From CAVQRB01 sp963715055 (GTDB lineage: Bacteria > Pseudomonadota > Alphaproteobacteria > Rhodobacterales > Rhodobacteraceae), in assembly GCA_963715055.1 (NCBI GenBank), contig CAVQRB010000012.1:1-64000 (forward strand): 64,000 bases of DNA, given 5' to 3'. The notes under the pieces were generated by a model that worked only from the letters and a program-made list of their open reading frames with translations, ran no database searches and had not been told where the DNA came from. How positions within the stretch are numbered: position 1 is the first letter of the stretch; each line of letters opens with the position of its first letter. The position numbers and the translations under genes are program-made. Positions 43,316 through 51,850 of this stretch are shown here, in pieces.

Positions 43316-44232
43316 CAGTCGACCTCCTGTGCGCGGCGGTTCACCGAATAGAGATAGAGGTTGGTCAGAACGACCACGATGAAGAGGACAATGTAGGCAA
43401 GGGCCGAAGACTGGCTTGTCCGGAAGAACTGGAACGCGGTCCGGTAGAGGTAGACGGCAATGGTCTCGGTCGAACTGCCGGGGCCCCCTTCGGTGATGAT
43501 GTAGACGATGTCGAAGAGCTTGAAGGTTTCGATGGTGCGAAACAGAACCGCGAGCAGCAGCAGGCTCTTGATGTAGGGAAAAGTGATCGTCCAGAACGTC
43601 CGCCAACTGCTGGCGCGGTCGATTTCGGCCGCCTCGTAGAGGTACTTCGGCACGCTGACGAGGCCGGCCAGCACCAGGAGCATCACAAAGGGCGACCACA
43701 TCCAGGCATCGGCGATAACGATCCCGATGATCGCGCCGGTGGCCGACCCCAGAAGCACGAACCTGTCGTCGGAGAAATGATTGAGAAGGTAGCTGACGAC
43801 ACCGAAGGTCGGCTCGTAAAAGAGCTTGAAGAAGACACCGACGGATACGAAGGAAAGCATCATCGGCGTCAGCACCAGCATCAGGACGATCCGGCGCATC
43901 GGAAACGCCTTGGCGAACATCAGGGCCAAAAGAAACCCGACGATAAGTTGCAGGATCACGGAAGACCCGACGATGATCGCGGTGGTCTGAAACCTTTCCC
44001 AGACCTTGTCGTCCGTCAGCACGTCCTGGTAGTTCTCCAGACCTTGGAATGAAGGCACTCTGAGCGAGTTGGCCTTGAAGTTGAAGAAACTCAGCCCGAA
44101 GGACCAGAGCAAGGGAAAGATGTTCATGACGAAGAGGATCGTGATCGCCGGGGTGACCAGGAGTGCACCACGACGTTTCGGATCCAGGAGCCATGCGCCA
44201 AATCCACCGGTTCTGCTTGCAGCTTCTGCCAT
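43315..44232 (-). CDS. carbohydrate ABC transporter permease (MalF/UgpA-like)
   Basis: A 305-residue permease with six helices. The EAA loop is Tyr-Glu-Ala-Ala-Glu-Ile-Asp-Arg-Ala-Ser-Ser-Trp. It pairs with the MalG-like protein to form the channel. It is separated from the substrate-binding gene by 82 bp that contain a strong hairpin, a usual way of making more binding protein than permease. Confidence 0.92.
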   Translation of the reverse strand: MAEAASRTGGFGAWLLDPKRRGALLVTPAITILFVMNIFPLLWSFGLSFFNFKANSLRVPSFQGLENYQDVLTDDKVWERFQTTAIIVGSSVILQLIVGFLLALMFAKAFPMRRIVLMLVLTPMMLSFVSVGVFFKLFYEPTFGVVSYLLNHFSDDRFVLLGSATGAIIGIVIADAWMWSPFVMLLVLAGLVSVPKYLYEAAEIDRASSWRTFWTITFPYIKSLLLLAVLFRTIETFKLFDIVYIITEGGPGSSTETIAVYLYRTAFQFFRTSQSSALAYIVLFIVVVLTNLYLYSVNRRAQEVD

Positions 44233-44276
44233 CTGATACCTGCCCCGTGCATTGTAGAATTTTTACCAAAGAAACG

Positions 44277-44302
44277 GGAGCCCGGGCACGAACCCGGGCT
44301 CC
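44277..44302 (-). terminator. strong hairpin between binding protein and permease genes
   Basis: GGAGCCCGGG (44277-44286) and CCCGGGCTCC (44293-44302) form a perfect 10-bp GC-rich stem with a 6-nt loop, 12 bp after the binding-protein stop on the minus strand. With no long T-run it more likely protects the upstream mRNA and partly attenuates transcription into the permeases. Confidence 0.75.
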
Positions 44303-44314
44303 TTTGTTGTCAGG

Positions 44315-45775
44315 TCACTGGATGTAGCCGCCGTCTTCAAGCAGCTCCTGCTGGAATTCTGCCACGGAATCGAGTGCTTCCTTTGCGCCGATCTGGCCGG
44401 TGATGGCCTTGTCGAACTCTTCCTGTTGCTGGGTCAGCATTTCGAAGAACTCCGGAATGTGCCAGACGTCCTTCTGCCAGTCGATCATTTCGACATGCGC
44501 GCGGTTCCACGGGCGCAGATCGTTGTAGGTCGGATCAGCCATGACGCTCATGCGCCCTGACTGGCCGCCGTTCCTGACCGCCTCAAGCTGGGTCTCCGGG
44601 CTCAGCCACCACTTCACCACGTTCAGCGCTTCATTGACCACTTCGTCGCTGTTCCAGGTCGTCAGGACAAACGGCTGACCGCCAATGTTGCCTGTCCGGT
44701 CGATGGTGCCGTCTGCCTTGCGGGTGCCCGGCGCGGGTCCGAAGGCAGCCTTGTCATGAACCTTGGAGGCGCTGGGATCGAGCACGGGTTCGCCGAGGCC
44801 AACCCAGTCGATGATCGCACCGACCTTGCCCTGCATGAAAAGGTCCTGGATCACGAAGATGTCCATCTGACCGGTCTGCGCGACCGGCGGCATGTATTTC
44901 AGGTAAGACAGGTACTCGTCGAAAGCGGCAACCGCCACATCCGAGTTCACGACACCTTCGGCTTGCGCTTCAGGGGCCTTGGATTCATCCCAGATGTCCC
45001 CGCCCTGCTGCCAGATGAAGGCGTTGATCTGCATCGTGGAGAAGTCGTAGCCTTTGCCCGCCTGAAAGGCGATGCCATAGAAGTCATCGTCCAGCGTTTC
45101 TCCCGCAAGCATCTCTCCTTTGCTGCGCTGGAAGAATTCGCCGATCTGGCCCCACTTGGTCCAGTCGGTATCCTGCCAGTCCTCGTAGCTGCAAGGCAGG
45201 TTGGTTCCGTATTTCGCCTGGAAGTCCGCCATTTCGCCTTCGTTGCAGAAGATGTCTTCGCGGTAGTAGGTCACATAGGTATCCGGGAACTGCGGGAATC
45301 CGTAGTAGTTCACACCCGGTGCCGGTACTTCGCCCGCCTCCTCCAGCTGTGCCCGCGTCCGGTGCGGATAGGTCGAATAGGCCGATACCAGCGCGGGATG
45401 AAGATCCTGCATGATCGCCTTCAACTCGGGGTCTTCGTTGATCTTGTCGGTGAGGTTCAGGTAATACCCGCCCTCGACGAAGGCTCCGAGCCACTGGCTG
45501 TCGGTTACGATCATCTGGTACTTCTGCTCACCCGAGGTCAATGAGGCCGCCACGCGCTCATAGAAGCTCGGCCAAGGGATGAAGTCCATTTCCAGAACCG
45601 TGTTGCCGCCATTGGGCGATTTGTAGGTCTGGTCGAAGTACTCCTTCATGAACCTTGTCGGCGGCCAGTCGGGTGCCGCCATGGTGATCGTGATGTCTTG
45701 AGCGATCGCGGGTGCTCCGCTCAGGCCTGCGGCAAGGGTCGTCGCCCCCAACAGGCCGGAAATTAAAGTACGCAT
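44315..45775 (-). CDS. carbohydrate ABC transporter substrate-binding protein
   Basis: A 486-residue periplasmic binding protein of the large CUT1 type. Signal peptide ends near Ala-Ile-Ala-Gln (about residue 25). The mature part has Asp-Ser-Gln-Trp-Leu-Gly-Ala-Phe and Gly-Gly-Asp-Ile-Trp-Asp segments and many aromatic residues suited to sugar stacking. GGAGGAAAG precedes the ATG. The neighbouring catabolic genes suggest a sugar or polyol; a four-carbon polyol is possible but not shown. Confidence 0.9.
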   Translation of the reverse strand: MRTLISGLLGATTLAAGLSGAPAIAQDITITMAAPDWPPTRFMKEYFDQTYKSPNGGNTVLEMDFIPWPSFYERVAASLTSGEQKYQMIVTDSQWLGAFVEGGYYLNLTDKINEDPELKAIMQDLHPALVSAYSTYPHRTRAQLEEAGEVPAPGVNYYGFPQFPDTYVTYYREDIFCNEGEMADFQAKYGTNLPCSYEDWQDTDWTKWGQIGEFFQRSKGEMLAGETLDDDFYGIAFQAGKGYDFSTMQINAFIWQQGGDIWDESKAPEAQAEGVVNSDVAVAAFDEYLSYLKYMPPVAQTGQMDIFVIQDLFMQGKVGAIIDWVGLGEPVLDPSASKVHDKAAFGPAPGTRKADGTIDRTGNIGGQPFVLTTWNSDEVVNEALNVVKWWLSPETQLEAVRNGGQSGRMSVMADPTYNDLRPWNRAHVEMIDWQKDVWHIPEFFEMLTQQQEEFDKAITGQIGAKEALDSVAEFQQELLEDGGYIQ

Positions 45776-45826
45776 GTCTTTCCTCCACTTGTTGCTAGTT
45801 GATATTATTTTGTTTTATCTGCTCAC

Positions 45827-46924
45827 CTAGGGTTCGGCCTCCACCGCGATGCCCAACCGTCGGCCGCTGGCGCGGTCAAAGAAGTGCAAGTCCCGGGGGT
45901 TGAAAGCCACGTCGATTTCGTCGCCAACCGAATACCGCGCGGCGACCTCTTCACGCAGAACCATTTTCAGCTCCACGCCTTGTGCGGCAACGTCGAAGAC
46001 CGTAACGTCGCCAAGCGGTTCCGTCAGATGTATCTTGGCGGCGAAGCGCGTCTCGCCTGCGCCGCCGCCATCCGCCAGAACGATATCGTTCGGACGCAGG
46101 CCAACCGCCAGATCATGCCCTGTCGGCACGCCCGAAGCTGCAACCGGGGTCGGCAGGAACGGCAGGGACAGCGATCCATCGGCCCGCGCCGTCGCCGACA
46201 GGATATTGATCGGCGGAGAGCCGACCATGCGCGCCACATAGAGGCTGTCGGGCACGCCGTAGAGATCGCGCGGCGTGCCGATGGCAACCACGCGCCCCTC
46301 CTCGATCACGCCAACCCTTTGCCCCATCGTGAGCGCCTCAAGTTGGTCCGGCGTCGCGTAAAGCATGGTCATGCCAAGTTCGCGGTGCAGACGCTTGAAT
46401 TCCGCGCGCATTTCGTGACGCAGTTTTGCATCAAGGTTGGTCAACGGCTCATCCAGCAGCAACAGTTTCGGGCGCCGCACGATCGCGCGGCCAATGGCCA
46501 CCCGTTGCTGCTCGCCGCCCGAAAGCGTTGTCGGTTTGCGCTTGAGCGTATGCGTGATGCGCAACAGTTCGGAGACTTCGCCGACCCGCTTCCTGATCTC
46601 ACTCTCCGCGATGCCGTCGCGGCGCAGCGGATGCGCAACGTTTTCTGCCACAGACATATGGGGGTAAAGAGCAAAGGTCTGAAATATCATGGAGATACCC
46701 CGGTTCTGCACCGGCGCATCTGCCAGATTGCGGCCATCGAACCACACCTCGCCCCGCTTGAGGTCTTCCAACCCGGAAATCGCGCGCAGGGTCGTTGTCT
46801 TGCCGGAGGACGAGGGCCCGAGAAGGCAGAAGAATTCTCCATCTGCCACGTCAAAGCTCATGTCTTCGAGCGCGACGACACTGCCGAACTCGCGCCGCAG
46901 GTTTTTCACTCGTAATTCAGACAC
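45827..46924 (-). CDS. carbohydrate ABC transporter ATP-binding protein, second ATPase
   Basis: A 365-residue CUT1-type ATPase with Walker A Gly-Pro-Ser-Ser-Ser-Gly-Lys-Thr-Thr, standard signature Leu-Ser-Gly-Gly-Glu-Gln-Gln-Arg, Walker B Leu-Leu-Leu-Leu-Asp-Glu-Pro and an OB-type C-terminal domain (Val-Gly-Leu-Arg-Pro-Asn). With the other ATPase it probably forms an asymmetric pair, as in two-ATPase glycerol importers. The start is GTG at 46924. First gene of the long operon; the LacI gene lies 147 bp upstream. Confidence 0.9.
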   Translation of the reverse strand: MSELRVKNLRREFGSVVALEDMSFDVADGEFFCLLGPSSSGKTTTLRAISGLEDLKRGEVWFDGRNLADAPVQNRGISMIFQTFALYPHMSVAENVAHPLRRDGIAESEIRKRVGEVSELLRITHTLKRKPTTLSGGEQQRVAIGRAIVRRPKLLLLDEPLTNLDAKLRHEMRAEFKRLHRELGMTMLYATPDQLEALTMGQRVGVIEEGRVVAIGTPRDLYGVPDSLYVARMVGSPPINILSATARADGSLSLPFLPTPVAASGVPTGHDLAVGLRPNDIVLADGGGAGETRFAAKIHLTEPLGDVTVFDVAAQGVELKMVLREEVAARYSVGDEIDVAFNPRDLHFFDRASGRRLGIAVEAEP

Positions 46925-47071
46925 GTGGTGGCACCCTTTCCTGATCCGCCTTGCAGTGATTGCGCGCGATCTGTGTTGCGATGCTCATCAGCCTCGCCAA
47001 GACGACTGCGTCGCAGGCCCGATGCCCGGTCGTTGTTGTCACCACATATCCCCTTCGCATCTGCCCTTGCC

Positions 47072-48094
47072 TCACGGCAGATTATCCCTGACAAAAATCT
47101 CTATTCTGATCCGTTCCTGGCTTTCATTGATCGCTGCGTTTTCCGCGAGGGCCTTGAGAACGCGAATTGCGCTGCGCACCTCATGGCTCGGGTCCTGTAC
47201 CAGCACCGCATCGATAACGCCCGACATCAATGCATTGCGCGTGTGGTCCGAAAGCTCCGTCGTGACCACACGGATATCGGGTTGCACGACTTTCATCGCT
47301 TCGATCACACCACGGGTACCGCCACCCAAACTGTAGAGCCCAACGATGTTGCGGTTCTGGGCCAGCAGCTTTGACAGCTTTTCATCCACAACCCCTGCCA
47401 GTTCCTCCCCCTCGATCCAGGGCAGAACATTCAAATGAGGGCACTCCGCCCGCATCACTTGCTCGAACCCCATGCGCCTTTCCACATGGTCACGCAGAAT
47501 GCCCGACCCGGCAACAACCGCAACATCACCCTTTGGCGCCGACACGAAGCGCTTCAGCAGGCTTGCCGCAACCCGACCGGCGGCAACATTGTCGATGCCG
47601 ATAAACCTCTCACGGGCCGAGTTCGGCACGTCGGAAATGAAGGTCACCACATGAACGCCGCGACTGCGCAGCCGGTTGATAACATCCCTCACTGCCTGGC
47701 TTTCGATGGCAACGATTGCCACACCATCGCCGATCTCGTCGCCCATTTCGTCGATGGCCGCCACGATGGCATCCGGGTTCAGCGGTGGCACCGCGATCAT
47801 CCTGATGTCGATTCGCTTCTTGGGCGCCTCCAGCCGGGCTGCTTCTATCTCTTGACGTACATCGCTGAAAAACGCCGTCTCTCCCGCCGGTACAATGAAC
47901 GTGAACCGATAGTTTTTTCGACGCGCCAGATCGGCCGCCGCCTGATCTCTTACGAAACTCAACTCCTTCATCGCGGAGTGCACCTTGTCTATGGTGCCCT
48001 GGCTCACGCCCTTGCGCTGATTGAGAACCCGGTCAACGGTTGCCAAGCTGACACCAGCAGCTTTTGCAACGTCTTGCGCTGTGACCCGGTTCAT
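47072..48094 (-). CDS. LacI-family transcriptional regulator
   Basis: A 340-residue regulator. The N-terminal helix-turn-helix (Thr-Ala-Gln-Asp-Val-Ala-Lys-Ala-Ala-Gly-Val-Ser, then Ala-Thr-Val-Asp-Arg-Val-Leu-Asn) is followed by a hinge and a periplasmic-binding-protein-like effector domain (Phe-Thr-Phe-Ile-Val-Pro ...). GGGAGGAAAA precedes the ATG. It is flanked by the ABC operon downstream and a divergent FucU gene, so it probably controls the island in response to a sugar. The 94-bp divergent spacer holds an inverted repeat. Confidence 0.92.
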   Translation of the reverse strand: MNRVTAQDVAKAAGVSLATVDRVLNQRKGVSQGTIDKVHSAMKELSFVRDQAAADLARRKNYRFTFIVPAGETAFFSDVRQEIEAARLEAPKKRIDIRMIAVPPLNPDAIVAAIDEMGDEIGDGVAIVAIESQAVRDVINRLRSRGVHVVTFISDVPNSARERFIGIDNVAAGRVAASLLKRFVSAPKGDVAVVAGSGILRDHVERRMGFEQVMRAECPHLNVLPWIEGEELAGVVDEKLSKLLAQNRNIVGLYSLGGGTRGVIEAMKVVQPDIRVVTTELSDHTRNALMSGVIDAVLVQDPSHEVRSAIRVLKALAENAAINESQERIRIEIFVRDNLP

Positions 48095-48115
48095 TTTTCC
48101 TCCCTTTGCGATAAA

Positions 48116-48145
48116 GGTTGATGTAGTAAATGATGTGCGTCAACC
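48116..48145. promoter_or_regulatory. candidate operator between LacI gene and fucU-like gene
   Basis: GGTTGA (48116-48121) and TCAACC (48140-48145) are perfect inverted arms, 18 bp apart, in the divergent promoter region. The symmetry extends with mismatches. The spacing is wide for a single LacI site, so this is tentative. Confidence 0.4.
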
Positions 48146-48188
48146 AAAAAGGTAGCGAATATACCTCAAGAATGAAAGATGCCGACCT

Positions 48189-48623
48189 ATGCTCATTGGA
48201 ATTGACCCCGCCCTGACACCGGACCTGCTGCGCCATCTGCGCGCCATGGGTCATGGAGACCAACTGGTGATTGCAGACGCCAATTTTCCGGCCGAGAGTT
48301 GTGCAAATCGCATCGAGCGGCTCGCCGGTGTCTCAGCCACCGAAGCGTTGCGTGCGATTCTCTCCATCATGCCACTGGATACCTTCGTCGAGGCCCCTGC
48401 CCGCACCATGCAGGTCGTCGGCGATCCGAGCGGGCGACCGGATATCGTTGTGGAATTCCAGAACATCATTAATGAGGTTGCCGACAATCCCTGCACGGTG
48501 CAGGGGATCGAGCGTCACGACTTTTACCGCGTGGCTGAAAAGACCTACTGCGTGGTGCAGACGTCCGAAACACGGCTCTACGGCAACATCATCCTGTCAA
48601 AGGGCATCGTGCCCCCGTCTTGA
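48189..48623 (+). CDS. RbsD/FucU-family sugar mutarotase
   Basis: A 144-residue cytosolic protein of the RbsD/FucU family, which interconverts sugar anomers. Visible signatures are Leu-Arg-Ala-Met-Gly-His-Gly-Asp-Gln-Leu-Val-Ile-Ala-Asp-Ala-Asn-Phe-Pro near the start and a final Arg-Leu-Tyr-Gly-Asn-Ile-Ile-Leu-Ser-Lys-Gly. The first is closest to FucU (fucose mutarotase). Ribosome site weak. Transcribed divergently from the LacI gene; convergent with the DAK-type kinase. Confidence 0.9.
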   Translation: MLIGIDPALTPDLLRHLRAMGHGDQLVIADANFPAESCANRIERLAGVSATEALRAILSIMPLDTFVEAPARTMQVVGDPSGRPDIVVEFQNIINEVADNPCTVQGIERHDFYRVAEKTYCVVQTSETRLYGNIILSKGIVPPS

Positions 48624-48681
48624 GCGCGTTTCAGAAAACTCTCGTCGCATCTCAGATCTGCAAGAGAGGCGCGGAGGGCTT

Positions 48682-50424
48682 TCACCGACCCAAGGCGGCC
48701 CAGGCTTTCAGCAGCACGGCGGCGGATTCCGCACCGGGGTCGGCATGACCTTTCGAACGGGCACCCAATTTCTTCGACCGGCCCATCTGGCTGAGCAGAT
48801 CTTTCGTCGACGCGGCCCCCAAGGTCGCCGCCTGCGCCGCCGCCGTCAGGCAGTCGGCCCAGGCGCCATCTTGCTCCAGCTCGGCGCGGGCCGCAGCCGC
48901 TGCAGGAGCCCAGGCATCCACCATGGTTTTCTGACCTGGAGACGCACCGCCGCGCTGCTGAATGCCGCGGACCATGCCCTCCAGCCAAAGCACAAGCGCC
49001 TCCGCGTCAAGGTTGAGCCGGTCTGAAACCGCGTGCCCGGCGGCCTGAAAACCGGAACTGTAAAGCGGGCCGACAGATGCGCCAACCGATCCAAGAAAGG
49101 CCTCCGCGATGTCATCGCACATCTCGCTGATCGTGACGGTCGCATCGGTGGTGTCCAGAACCGTCTGAACGGCCTTCCAGCCGATCTCCATTGTCAGCCC
49201 GTGATCCCCGTCGCCTATGGCGCCGTCCAGCGCATTCAAACGCTCCCGATCTGCCTGTATCGCGCCGAGCGAGGCTGCCATCAGGTCACGAAACCGGGCC
49301 GGAGTGATGTCGCCTTCGGTTTTCAACCGGCTCCGGTCGATGGACTGTCTGGCCTTTGGTTTTTTTCGCGCCTGCCGCGCCCGGATGGGCGCGCCTTGCT
49401 CGGTCGCATTCTGACCGACACGCAGTGCAGGCGTTTCGCATGGATGATCGAGCCATCTGGTCAGGTCATCGTCCAGCTTCATGACCGTGATCGATGCCCC
49501 TTCCATATCGAGCGAGGTGCAATACTCGCCGACCCAGCTCATGTGAATTTCGACACTGCGTTTACCCAGCACCTGTGCGACGCGACGATGCAGGATATAG
49601 AGTTCCAACAGGCTGGTGGAGCCAAGCCCGTTGACAAGAACCGCAACCCGGTCGCCCTGCTTGAGGTCCAGCTCCTCGACAATCGGTCCAAGCAGCTTGT
49701 CCGCCACGGCATCGGCGCTGCCGGCAGGGCCGCGCTCGACCCCCGGCTCGCCATGGATACCCATGCCGATCTCCATCTCGCCCGCAGGCAGTTCGAAGTT
49801 GACCTTGCCCGTCTGCGGCATGGTGCAGGCGGAAAGGGCAACGCCCATGGTGCGCGTGGCGTCATTGGCCCGGCGCGAAGCCGCTTCCACGTCTTCCAGT
49901 GACAGGCCAAGATCCGCCGCGGCGCCAGCGATCTTGAACACGAAGAAATCGCCCGCAATTCCGCGACGCTCGTGGATCCGGTCGTTGGGCGCGGAGGCGA
50001 TATCATCGGTAACGACAAAGGACCGAGCGGTGATGCCATGCTCGCCGAGCCCTTCTTCGGCCATGCCGAAGTTCATCACGTCGCCCGTATAGTTGCCGTA
50101 AAGGAACAACACTCCCGCCCCGCCATCCGCGGCAAAGCCCGCATCCATGATCTGGGAAGGCGAGGGAGACGCGAAAATATTGCCCAAAGGTGCTGCATCG
50201 GCCAGCCCCCGACCGACATAGCCCGCAAAGGCGGGCTCATGCCCCGAGCCGCCGCCGACAACGATCCCGACCTTGCCCTCCCTGGGCCCGTTTCGTGCGA
50301 CAATCGCGCGGCCCGTCTCCCCCTGCACACAAAGATACTGCGGGTGTGCGGTGATCATACCCTCGATCAGCTGTTCAATCAGCGCATCCGGGTCATTGAT
50401 CAGCTTCCTGCGCTGCGTCGTCAT
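48682..50424 (-). CDS. dihydroxyacetone-kinase-type kinase, probable erythrulose kinase
   Basis: A 580-residue DhaK-DhaL fusion. The DhaK half has Gly-Gly-Gly-Ser-Gly-His-Glu-Pro-Ala (57-65) and Gly-Ile-His-Gly-Glu-Pro-Gly with substrate-binding His224. The DhaL half has Ile-Gly-Asp-Gly-Asp-His-Gly-Leu-Thr-Met (about 415-425), differing from the Ser-Gly-Asp-Gly-Asp-Thr-Gly of the other copy at 29888. Co-orientation with an RpiB-like and a TIM-like gene matches known tetritol pathways in which a DAK-type kinase phosphorylates erythrulose. GGGAGG supports the start. Confidence 0.88.
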   Translation of the reverse strand: MTTQRRKLINDPDALIEQLIEGMITAHPQYLCVQGETGRAIVARNGPREGKVGIVVGGGSGHEPAFAGYVGRGLADAAPLGNIFASPSPSQIMDAGFAADGGAGVLFLYGNYTGDVMNFGMAEEGLGEHGITARSFVVTDDIASAPNDRIHERRGIAGDFFVFKIAGAAADLGLSLEDVEAASRRANDATRTMGVALSACTMPQTGKVNFELPAGEMEIGMGIHGEPGVERGPAGSADAVADKLLGPIVEELDLKQGDRVAVLVNGLGSTSLLELYILHRRVAQVLGKRSVEIHMSWVGEYCTSLDMEGASITVMKLDDDLTRWLDHPCETPALRVGQNATEQGAPIRARQARKKPKARQSIDRSRLKTEGDITPARFRDLMAASLGAIQADRERLNALDGAIGDGDHGLTMEIGWKAVQTVLDTTDATVTISEMCDDIAEAFLGSVGASVGPLYSSGFQAAGHAVSDRLNLDAEALVLWLEGMVRGIQQRGGASPGQKTMVDAWAPAAAAARAELEQDGAWADCLTAAAQAATLGAASTKDLLSQMGRSKKLGARSKGHADPGAESAAVLLKAWAALGR

Positions 50425-50511
50425 GAGATAAGGCCTCCCTTTTTCAACAGGTTAAAGAACGAAACTCGGCGGCGCCAAGCGAAATCCATCTGCGCGCACG
50501 GCATCGCGTTT

Positions 50512-50967
50512 TCACTTTCTGGTGTATTTGTCATTCACCGCGTTGATTGCTGCAACATTGGCAGCCGATCGCCCCTCGGGGTCGAATGAGGCCGACAGAA
50601 AGGCGTCTGCGATGTCCTTGGCCAGTTCAGGCCCGATCACCCGCGCGCCCATGGTGATGATCTGCGCATTGTTGGAGGTGGCAGCTTTTGCCGCAGAATA
50701 GGTATCGTGACATTGCGCGGCACGGATGCCCGCGACCTTGTTGGCGGCAATCTGCACGCCGATCCCCGTGCCGCAGACGAGAATGGCCCTGTCATACTCT
50801 CCGGCCATGATGGCGGTGGCCACGCGATCGGAGAGGTTGGCATAGAACGCATCCACGTGCCCCTCGACGCGCGAGACATGGTGTACCTCATGGCGATCCC
50901 CGAGGTGGTCCGCAAGAATGGCCGCAAGACCCTCGCCAGCACTGTCTCCGGCAACTGCAATCTTCAT
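50512..50967 (-). CDS. RpiB/LacAB-family isomerase, probable tetrulose-4-phosphate isomerase
   Basis: A 151-residue RpiB-type isomerase with the catalytic cysteine Cys65 in Leu-Val-Cys-Gly-Thr-Gly-Ile-Gly, followed by Ile-Ala-Ala-Asn-Lys-Val-Ala-Gly-Ile-Arg-Ala-Ala. Next to a TIM-like and a DAK-type gene it fits EryI-like enzymes that convert D-erythrulose 4-phosphate to D-erythrose 4-phosphate. AAAAGGAG precedes the ATG; the start overlaps the TIM-like stop. Ribose or allose phosphate activity cannot be excluded. Confidence 0.87.
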   Translation of the reverse strand: MKIAVAGDSAGEGLAAILADHLGDRHEVHHVSRVEGHVDAFYANLSDRVATAIMAGEYDRAILVCGTGIGVQIAANKVAGIRAAQCHDTYSAAKAATSNNAQIITMGARVIGPELAKDIADAFLSASFDPEGRSAANVAAINAVNDKYTRK

Positions 50968-51752
50968 GTCTTCTCCTTTTGCGCATCCAGCACCGCGGCA
51001 CAGCGGCCGATGATATCGATGTATCCTTCCACAGCCCAGGCGGCGCGACCGATGAACAACCCGTCAACGTGCGGGCGGCAGATCAGCTCCTGACAGTTTT
51101 CGGCGGTAACCGATCCGCCGTAAAGGCAGGGTACCGCCTTGCCAACAACCTCCCGCGCCACGGCAATGATTTCCGCATGGCGGGCATCGGCATAATCCGG
51201 GGTCGCCGGGACCCCGCCTCCGCCGATGGCCCAGACCGGTTCATAGGCCAGCAGGACCGGACGGGATTTCTGTTCATCCCGCAGATGGCCGAGCGCGTGG
51301 CGCACTTGTGTCTCAAGCCGCGATTGCGCCAGCCCGGCATCACGCTCAGCCAGGGTTTCGCCGATGCAAACCAGAGGGATCAATCCGTTCCTGACGGCAG
51401 CTTCGACTTTCAGCCCCACCGTATGATCGGTTTCGCCAAAATGCGCCCGCCGCTCGGAATGACCGATCTCCACCATGTCGAGGCCGCAGTCGACCAGCAT
51501 GGAGGCGGAGATCTCTCCCGTCCAGGCGCCGGCGTCTTCCCAGTGCATGTTTTGCGCACCGACCAGAACCGGGGTGTGCACGAGGCGCGCCTTGACCTGA
51601 CGCGCGGTGGTGAAAGGCGGAATGACAAAGCGTTGGAGTGACAAGTTGCATGTCGATGGTTCTTGCGCGAGCCGCTCGGCAAACCGCTCGGCTTCTGCAA
51701 GCGACTTGTTCATTTTCCAGCTTGTGCCGATCCACTTTCTCGCAGCTACCAT
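50964..51752 (-). CDS. triosephosphate-isomerase-like protein, probable erythrulose-4-phosphate epimerase
   Basis: A 262-residue TIM homologue retaining the catalytic residues Lys13 (Gly-Thr-Ser-Trp-Lys-Met-Asn-Lys), His98 (Glu-Ile-Gly-His-Ser-Glu-Arg) and Glu171 (Ala-Tyr-Glu-Pro-Val-Trp). The Gly-Thr-Ser-Trp-Lys opening differs from the usual Gly-Asn-Trp-Lys of glycolytic TpiA and, as far as I recall, fits the EryH/LerI group that epimerises tetrulose phosphates. Overlap with the RpiB-like gene supports that role; a second glycolytic copy is less likely. Confidence 0.85.
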   Translation of the reverse strand: MVAARKWIGTSWKMNKSLAEAERFAERLAQEPSTCNLSLQRFVIPPFTTARQVKARLVHTPVLVGAQNMHWEDAGAWTGEISASMLVDCGLDMVEIGHSERRAHFGETDHTVGLKVEAAVRNGLIPLVCIGETLAERDAGLAQSRLETQVRHALGHLRDEQKSRPVLLAYEPVWAIGGGGVPATPDYADARHAEIIAVAREVVGKAVPCLYGGSVTAENCQELICRPHVDGLFIGRAAWAVEGYIDIIGRCAAVLDAQKEKT

Positions 51753-51850
51753 ACCCGATCACCTGTCTTGAGGTGCGCTGATCATGCCCGGATGCATCCT
51801 TGCGTCCGAGAGAAGACGATCAATTGCCGTCGCCCTCTCCTCTGACGGTC

